Source: Diaporthe sp. PMI_573 (Eukaryota; Ascomycota; Sordariomycetes; Diaporthales; Diaporthaceae). Taken from it: a stretch of DNA of 64,000 nucleotides. The stretch lies in assembly GCA_021399435.1 (NCBI GenBank), contig JAJTUP010000049.1:372001-436000 (forward strand), in the 5' to 3' direction. The notes under the pieces were generated by a model that saw only the letters and a program-made list of their open reading frames with translations, did not search any database and was not told where the DNA came from. The number at the start of each line of letters is the position of its first letter. The first letter of the stretch is position 1. Shown here piece by piece: positions 57,686 through 64,000 of the stretch. The position numbers and the translations under genes are program-made.

Positions 57686-58828
57686 TCTCAGGTAACGAGG
57701 AAGCTGCCGTTGGAGGCTGAAGTAACTGTGCAAACACGGCTCCGGACAACGAAGCCGATTTTTGATATATATGTGGAGGTTATCACCCAGTGTGTGATTA
57801 TGTGAACGGCCTCACAAGACGGGCGAGACACAGCCAGTTGTTCCTACTTACCTCAATTCGAAGGTTCCTGCAACAAGAAAACCAATCAAGGCACGTTGCA
57901 GGTCTTTGAAACGCGTACCTCTGAAAGGCAATGCTAGTATGACAGCATCATGCAGTGCATTGTAGGAGCAGGATCCGGTGACAAGGGTTCATTCTTGACC
58001 TTTTCCCCAAGGCCAGTCTTCCGATCATTGTACGCCCCTGTTTACTTCAATGAGCAATGCAAAATACAGGAGTGGCACAGAAGCAGCACCGCTGTTTCCC
58101 TCCCCCTCCTCCACTATTTTGAACCACCCATCCTCAGCATCACCTAGGTAATCAGTGACCCCTCAATATTTCCTAAAACATCGACACGCTGTTAAAATAC
58201 AGTGACGTGAGAAAAGCTTGGCCAACGACAGCCCTTCATACCAAATAATCGACCTTGGTCTTCCTCATTTCAGATTCTTCCAGGTCGCTTCCCTGTGCTC
58301 ATCGCATCGTACCGGGTACCATTGTCTTCAACGTTCCTCTCTCGGACAGTTCGACCGAATCCTCGACTTTGCGGTAATATCCTACAGCTGGCAAGGGCCA
58401 CGTCTTCTCTATTTCGATATTCGAGCATGTTGCGACTCAGTACGCCATACAGAAGCTTGGTGGCATGTGCGCCACTGTAGGGACGCTCCAGTGGAACACG
58501 AGGCCCACTCCTTCTTTCTCTGATCCACATCGACTGGTCTTGAGATCCTGCACTTTCCGAACTGAGGATGAGCTAGCGATTCTTCTTCCTTATTGAGAAT
58601 CATGTTTGAAAGCATCGAAAGTCGATACGCCCCTTTAGAATGCATTCGTTACAATAGACAGCTAAAGCTTGTTGCTGACTGTCTCATAAGGGTCTTTTCA
58701 CTTGGTTCAACCCACGTGGACGCGCGTAACGCTGTGCCCACGCAAATTGTATGTATCAGGTATCCGGAAATTAATGTCTTGGAAGTTTCAGGGTTGTATT
58801 CAACGGATGTAGACCTCTGAAACCTCTG
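57686..58828. other. Intergenic region between element copy A and HET-membrane gene
   Basis: An AT-rich first 40 nt, then average composition with short frames. No gene is supported. Confidence 0.4.
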
Positions 58829-61800
58829 TTAACTTAAAATGAATGCGTCCTCTTGATCATGCATTCTCCGTTGGCCGGCCCATCCATTCTTGCCGAACAC
58901 CCAAAACCCGCGTCGGACTAGATCTCGCGAGATCGTAAAAAGTGAGTACAAGCACACCCATAACGTTCCAAGTCCTACCCCGCCAATTACTAATAAAAGT
59001 ATATAGTTAACCTTAGACCAATCAGGATCGTGATAGTGGCGTAATATGAAATATGATAGAAAGAAGCAAGGAGCCGCAAAGAAACTCGCCAAGCAGGATT
59101 TGACGGCAGGATGCAAATTGGCATGCAACGAGGAAATTATAAACTTCTCCGCTAAGATGAACACTCTCGGTTGCTGGAGGAACGAGTTCCGATGCTCCAG
59201 TGTGCTCAAAAACCATTGGACTCGTAAGAACAGTTGCAGCAAAAGCCGTGAAAGATACCCTACTTCCACCATGACAAGCATACCAATATTCATGACGCTG
59301 AAACCCTTAGGCGCTTTCGTGAATGCAGCATAAACTCCAGCGAGTATAATGAGATCGATCAGCATAAAGTACCAAGGAACAAAAAATGGAAATCCGGAGA
59401 GCGTCGCTCTGGATTTGGACACGTCCCAGAAGCTCAGAGACCAGAGGTAGCGGCCCTTCCTCTCAACTTCGACGTCCATGTGGACGAAGTAACAGAAGTC
59501 AAGATAGACACGGATTGGAAAGGTTACCACAATAAGAAGGGAGACCATGTAGTCCTCCCAAAAATTGACCGCCGTGACCACGCATCCAGGGAAAGCAAGC
59601 ACAACGAAGTTCAACATCGTATAGCAAAAGAATAAGAAAGCGGGGCCTTCCGTACCCTGCGCTTGGAGATGCCTGTAAGGATAAGCATCGAACCTCGACC
59701 ATCTAAGAGATGGCCAGTGCTTTGTATCTGGCAGCTTTTTGTTAGTCTCTACCCAATTGCGAACCATAATACTTGCAGAGACGTACCCATTTCGATCAGG
59801 ACAGCGTAAGATGGGTCCGCAAATAGACAATCACGGAACTCGTGAGTAGGAAGCTGCTCTCGGTCATGGTGGCAACGCCAGGTGATCGTGTTGCTGAGAA
59901 GCTGAACCCGCAGTGTGTCTCCAGTCTGCGCCTGGATCCTGGCCAAAATTCCACAGTTCGCCGACGAATATGAGGATAGTCTTTTTGGTAGCATGAGGAT
60001 GAGGTGAGACTCTTCAACTTCAACGCAGCGGCTTTTGGATTTGGATTTTGTGTCCGGCGGTGTGGGGAGGTGAATTAGAAAGGATTGCTGAGTGTGACCT
60101 TCATTGAGGAGGAAATAGCCGCCAGACGCTGAGAGGCCTTTCGCACATATCAATGCCCTGGTAGGTATTTGAGAAAGGTTGAGGACAAATCCACTGGCCA
60201 CGCGCTGAAGAACACCAAGTGTAGGGTCTAACGATGACACCGACTTGGCAGATCCTGGGAGTCTGGGTATCCAGTGCGGCAGTTGTGACTCTTGCTCGAC
60301 ACAAAGAGTATCCAGTGGGACAGTGTCAACGGCGTTCAAAATGGCCCATGTACGCCGATGGGCTGGCTTGATGGAAAGAATCTCGCCTGCGCTTTTATAG
60401 ATTAGAATGGCAAAGATAGCCGGGACATCTTCCGGATAAGATGTAGTCCTTTTGGCAAGGATATTCCAGGCTTTTATGAAGTCCGAGTCTGGCGTGTAGG
60501 GCAAGCAGTCGCCGGTTACAAAATCTTCATCCGAGTTTCCGGGAAAAAGCCAGGTGAGTCGCCCCTGGTCCGAATCCTTGTTGGGAAGAGATTCAAACCT
60601 GGCTTCTATGCCTAGATGTTGGTGATCAAGGCGTACATTGCCTTCGGCAAACCTGACGTATATTTCAGAGGCAAGTGCAGCTTCCTGAAGCGGCCAGCTG
60701 CGGGCCATCCAAGGGGATGCTTTGATAAGCATGTTTGCTTCAGTAACTCTCAGTTGATCGTGGCTGATGCTTCTCAATGTCGGATCCAAAACTAAGATGG
60801 CGGCAGCCCCAGCGTAGACTCTCCCCATTGAATTGATTGCCCTCTCCTTTTCGTCAGCATACTTATCAATATTAGTAGGTATGCAGAGAGTATCCATCCA
60901 GTAGCGGACAGTGGTAGATGCTGGTGACGACGGAAGACGCGCCAAGCGCCCCATCTTTTGCAACTGTAGATGCAGGTCCTCCGAGTCTGGCGCAAATTCG
61001 GTGAGGAAAAGCATCCTGCTGAGCCTGGAAGACATTGCGTGGCCAACATCCTCATGAATGGTCTGCAGCTGGCATTGCGGGAGTTCATTTCTCACAGAGT
61101 TCCCGAGTCCGCCTGCCCAGACATGCGAGATTGCTATGTAGTCGAAACCCTTCGTCATTCTTTCGACACAGGTAGTGACTTTGCCATTGGGGCTCATTGT
61201 GCTTCGTATAACAGGCACTTCGTCTTTCCGGATGAGGTCCACCAGTTCTGATTCGACAACGCCAACATCATCACAGAGAACACAGTCTCTGGTATGTTGA
61301 GTCCGGTAGATCATTTTATCGACGTTGAAATAAGTGCAGGACGTCTTTTTGCATTGCGAATGGCCCTCTCGCTCCTGGATGTGGCTGATAGGAAGGGACA
61401 TGAGATGGTAAAACTCGGAAGAGCTAAAGTCGAGGCGGTGCACAAGACTACCACATCGACCGGTTCGAAGCAGACTTCGGGCCACACCCTCTGTTAGTCT
61501 TGGAAAGACAGATCGCGACCGCAAATTCCTGAGGACCCCGGGTATAGTGTCGTTCCCGGATCTCGTGTGTTGTGTAGAGACACTGGCCACGGAATCTTTG
61601 ATGCTCTCCAAGAGAGTTTCGATGCCGAATAGTATGGCATATGGCTTTGAGGACCATAAATCCAGTGACTCTAGTGCCTCATAATCCCTGACAAGAGGGA
61701 TCAACTCCTCCAGTATGACAGTTTCCGCCTTGGAAAGAGCCGATATGAGCCTGCGGGAGATGAAAATATCTCTCCCCGCATCGGTGTGCTCATTGAAGTC

Positions 61801-62205
61801 CAGTAGGTCCGGAAGCATCTTCGTTGTGACTAAGTCCTCCCCGGCGTCAAGAGCGACACAAGCATCGGGGGGTACTCCTACAAAAGCGAGAAGCCCGCAG
61901 AACAGCCAAGCTTGTGCTCTCTCGGCGAGCTGGGCAAGAGATTCCGACTGGTCCAACTCCCAACCCTGTCTCTGGGGAAAGTCAAAGAAGTCATCGCTGC
62001 CGCAGAGGGGTTTACCGTGGCATATCCAAGGTACTCTGACTGGCTTGATAGTTGAAAATTCGTACCACTGTATATGGTCCATTTGGATATGACTTGGAAT
62101 ACAAATCGATAAGGGTAAAGACAAGACTCCTTTCAAGGAAGCTTCAATTCCGGAGAGAGGATTTCCATCAAATGCTTCTGTGTCATAGATGAGGTGTGGA
62201 TTCAT
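58829..62205 (-). CDS. HET-domain protein with six-helix C-terminal membrane domain
   Basis: Exon 1 (62205-59787) and exon 2 (59727-58829) join over a 59-nt intron (GTACGT to GCCAG) to 1105 aa. The first 340 residues are hydrophilic with no known domain and a Cys/His patch (CKKTSCTYF, CVLCDD). The HET domain follows at about 352-510: DYIAISHVWAGGLGN and YWMDTLCIPTN, then ERAINSMGRVYAGAAAILVLD. It is preceded and followed by other HET-family blocks (PWMARSWPLQEAALA). Exon 2 adds about 300 residues with six strong hydrophobic segments, for example FLFFCYTMLNFVVLAFPGC, SLLIVVTFPIRVYLDFCYF, FMLIDLIILAGVYAAF and YILLLVIGGVGLGTLWVCLY, ending in a short acidic tail. The splice restores frame exactly, so the membrane part is probably in the same protein. 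HET domains are usually soluble; a membrane-tethered one is uncommon. The gene sits between inverted repeat copies. Confidence 0.82.
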
Positions 62206-62811
62206 GGACAGCTTGGATGAATTGCGCAGAGCTTAGCCTTCTTTGAGGGGTCAGGTCGCCTTTTGAGCCCCCGTGGAATGTGCCTGTCAGATAACAGGCA
62301 ACCATTTGGGCTGTTTTGGACGGGACCGACAACTCGCCGTGCTCGTGCTGGATCCCCGAAGGTCACTGATTGGCTCGACATGGCCGCTTGTGATACGATA
62401 CAGCCCCTTTGATGGTGGGCGACGAGGTAGGACAGGCGGACGTGGATGTGTGGCGAGAGCATCAAAGAGGGATGATCGCCATAGCCCCTCTTTTTAATCG
62501 CGCTTCCCATAGGACAAACGAGGCTCCAGGGAGGTGGCTAATCGCTGGTGTAACTACAGTCATCAGCACAATATCCGGTAGAAGAATGCAGACCGATACC
62601 CGATGTCTACCTGCCGCCTCTCTGGCTGCAGAGTACTCCACACATCGAGGGCAAGGAAGATTAGCCTCTGTCGAGAACTTAACCTCGTAAGCCTCCAATA
62701 GAAAGGTTTCGGAGCAATATAAACAGCGTAGGAGGCAAAGTAAGCCATAAAGCTAAACGCACTTGACCTCTAGTCTGTTTAGGTCTGTCGAAAGCCCCGC
62801 CTTGGCTTTAA
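62206..62811. other. Upstream region of the HET-membrane gene
   Basis: No gene recognised. Moderate GC at first, becoming AT-rich from about 62790 toward the repeat. Confidence 0.45.
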
Positions 62812-63116
62812 ATATATTTTTTAAATATAAATTTTTTAAAATATTTAAAAAACTGCCAGTATAGATTTAAGGGCAATCTAAGAGGCTATATGCCGGGCCC
62901 GACTATAGCTAATTAGATAGGCCGGTCTGGCTTAGTTATTAGAAGGCTGGCTACTATACCAAGTATTTCGGCGCCTATACTGGCAATAGCTTCCTTTCTT
63001 CCTTCTGTAGCAAGAATCAAACCTATACCCACGAAAGTACGGCTTTTGCTCGCCTATTTGTACGTGCAAAGACCCTCTGACTTATAGCATCAGGGCCGTA
63101 CCAACAAGAGTCATAA
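62812..63116 (-). repeat. Dispersed element, copy B (inverted relative to copy A)
   Basis: Reverse complement matches copy A over about 300 bp with many C-to-T and G-to-A differences, including CA-to-TA changes, the RIP pattern. The AT-rich tail is longer here (about 62810-62860). Confidence 0.8.
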
Positions 63117-64000
63117 TAAACTTGATCAGCTGTGGCGTTTATTCGTAACACGATCTTGGCGATGCAGAGGATCAACCAGCTGGTGGCCCATCTCGCTTTT
63201 TTGAAACGCTCTACCGCCTCCAGGGCTTCGATGGAAAGCAGGCTGCACGTGTTACCCGAGTAACTATGCCTCAGGCAGCATCATGTCACTGTCCGTCTTT
63301 GCTTTGCCAGTAGGAGCCCCCCATCCTAACAGCCTGATAAGATGGTCAGCAAAGCGCAGCCAGTCCTCCGTAGACTTGCACTAGGAACACCAAGCATTGT
63401 TTCATTGCCCAGGTGGGCAGAGTTGGCTGTCTCTAGGACATGCAGTCCATGTGCCTGTGGTGACAATCATGGCTGCCCCATGACAGGGTCGGCGAGCTTT
63501 CAATTCATAGGCGGATGAACGACAAGGGACATTTGCTCGTAGAGTGGAGAGGGCGTGCTACAACGTCTGTTGTCATACAGAGTGTGGAGATGGGGCAGAA
63601 TGAACAAGGTTAGTTCGGCCGGCGTTGTAACGTTCCAAGGCTGTCTGTCAGTGTTGCATCCCAACCCACCCCGCACGCACACACTGTCTTTCAGGGACTA
63701 TCTCCTATATTCGACCACGACGGAGATAGGCAGGGGACCATCTCCGACTGGCTGCTCGGCCGACTAGGACCGTTATCAACCCCAAAGCTTGATCCGGCAG
63801 CGATGATCCATCCAAAAGCTTGTTGTAATCGGCTAAGCATTGGAGGATGAGGCACAGGGGTTGTGAGAGCGTTTCCCATGATAGACTTGTCTAAGTGGAA
63901 CCTGGATGCCTTCATGTCACACAACTCGCCACCTCGAATTGTCCCTCTAGTCTGACTTTTTACTCATGATCACCGAATGAGGGCTAACAAGATGCTTCAC
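63117..64000. other. Right flank, no gene seen
   Basis: Only short frames without motifs on either strand up to the end of the window. Confidence 0.4.

Overview
The window looks like nuclear DNA from a filamentous ascomycete (Pezizomycotina, most likely Sordariomycetes). The evidence is short GT-AG introns of 45-170 nt with CTGAC/CTAAC-like branch points, HET-domain and fungal N-terminal (Fungal_N) proteins, a CBM18 chitin-binding protein, a fungal-type P450 and an ergosteryl-aspartate synthase type AspRS-DUF2156 fusion. AT-rich, RIP-like islands also fit. The species cannot be named from the sequence alone. Exon boundaries were read by eye from splice signals and frame continuity.

Layout. 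1-0.75 kb: 5' part of an unknown gene on the minus strand, running off the left edge. 2.8-6.1 kb: a large HET-domain gene. 7.0-7.5 kb: a small secreted cysteine-containing protein. 10.3-11.6 kb: a decayed O-acetylhomoserine sulfhydrylase. 12.8-14.1 kb: D-amino-acid oxidase. 14.5-15.7 kb: NIPA-type magnesium transporter. 17.5-19.4 kb: six-exon cytochrome P450. 19.9-20.5 kb: small unknown protein. 22.7-25.7 kb: Fungal_N-type protein. 26.6-30.3 kb: an unknown four-exon gene, a class II aldolase/adducin protein, an unknown 300 aa protein and a possible 50 aa gene. 30.8-31.8 kb: a triple CBM18 protein. 33.2-35.1 kb: a frameshifted coiled-coil gene followed by an intact one.

The stretch from 36.4 to 52.8 kb is gene-dense, GC-rich and housekeeping-like: a vacuolar-type amino-acid transporter, a 2OG-Fe(II) oxygenase, an HSL-type alpha/beta hydrolase, the AspRS-DUF2156 fusion (ErdS), a GH43 beta-xylosidase and a CxxC protein. 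From 53.6 kb on it is accessory again: a broken ankyrin-repeat gene, then a HET domain joined to a six-helix membrane domain. The HET-membrane gene lies between two inverted copies of a roughly 300 bp repeat, one of which abuts the 5' end of the ankyrin gene. About 1.8 kb of apparently non-coding DNA follows.

How the genes may work together. Two themes stand out. One is tRNA-dependent sterol aspartylation: ErdS charges tRNA-Asp and passes aspartate to ergosterol, and the divergently transcribed hydrolase next to it is a candidate for the reverse step (ErdH); that pairing is an inference. The other is allorecognition or cell-death type genes: two HET proteins, a Fungal_N protein and an ankyrin protein, all in repeat-associated segments, one of them broken. 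The strongest candidate for something little described is the HET plus six-helix membrane protein inside the inverted repeat pair.
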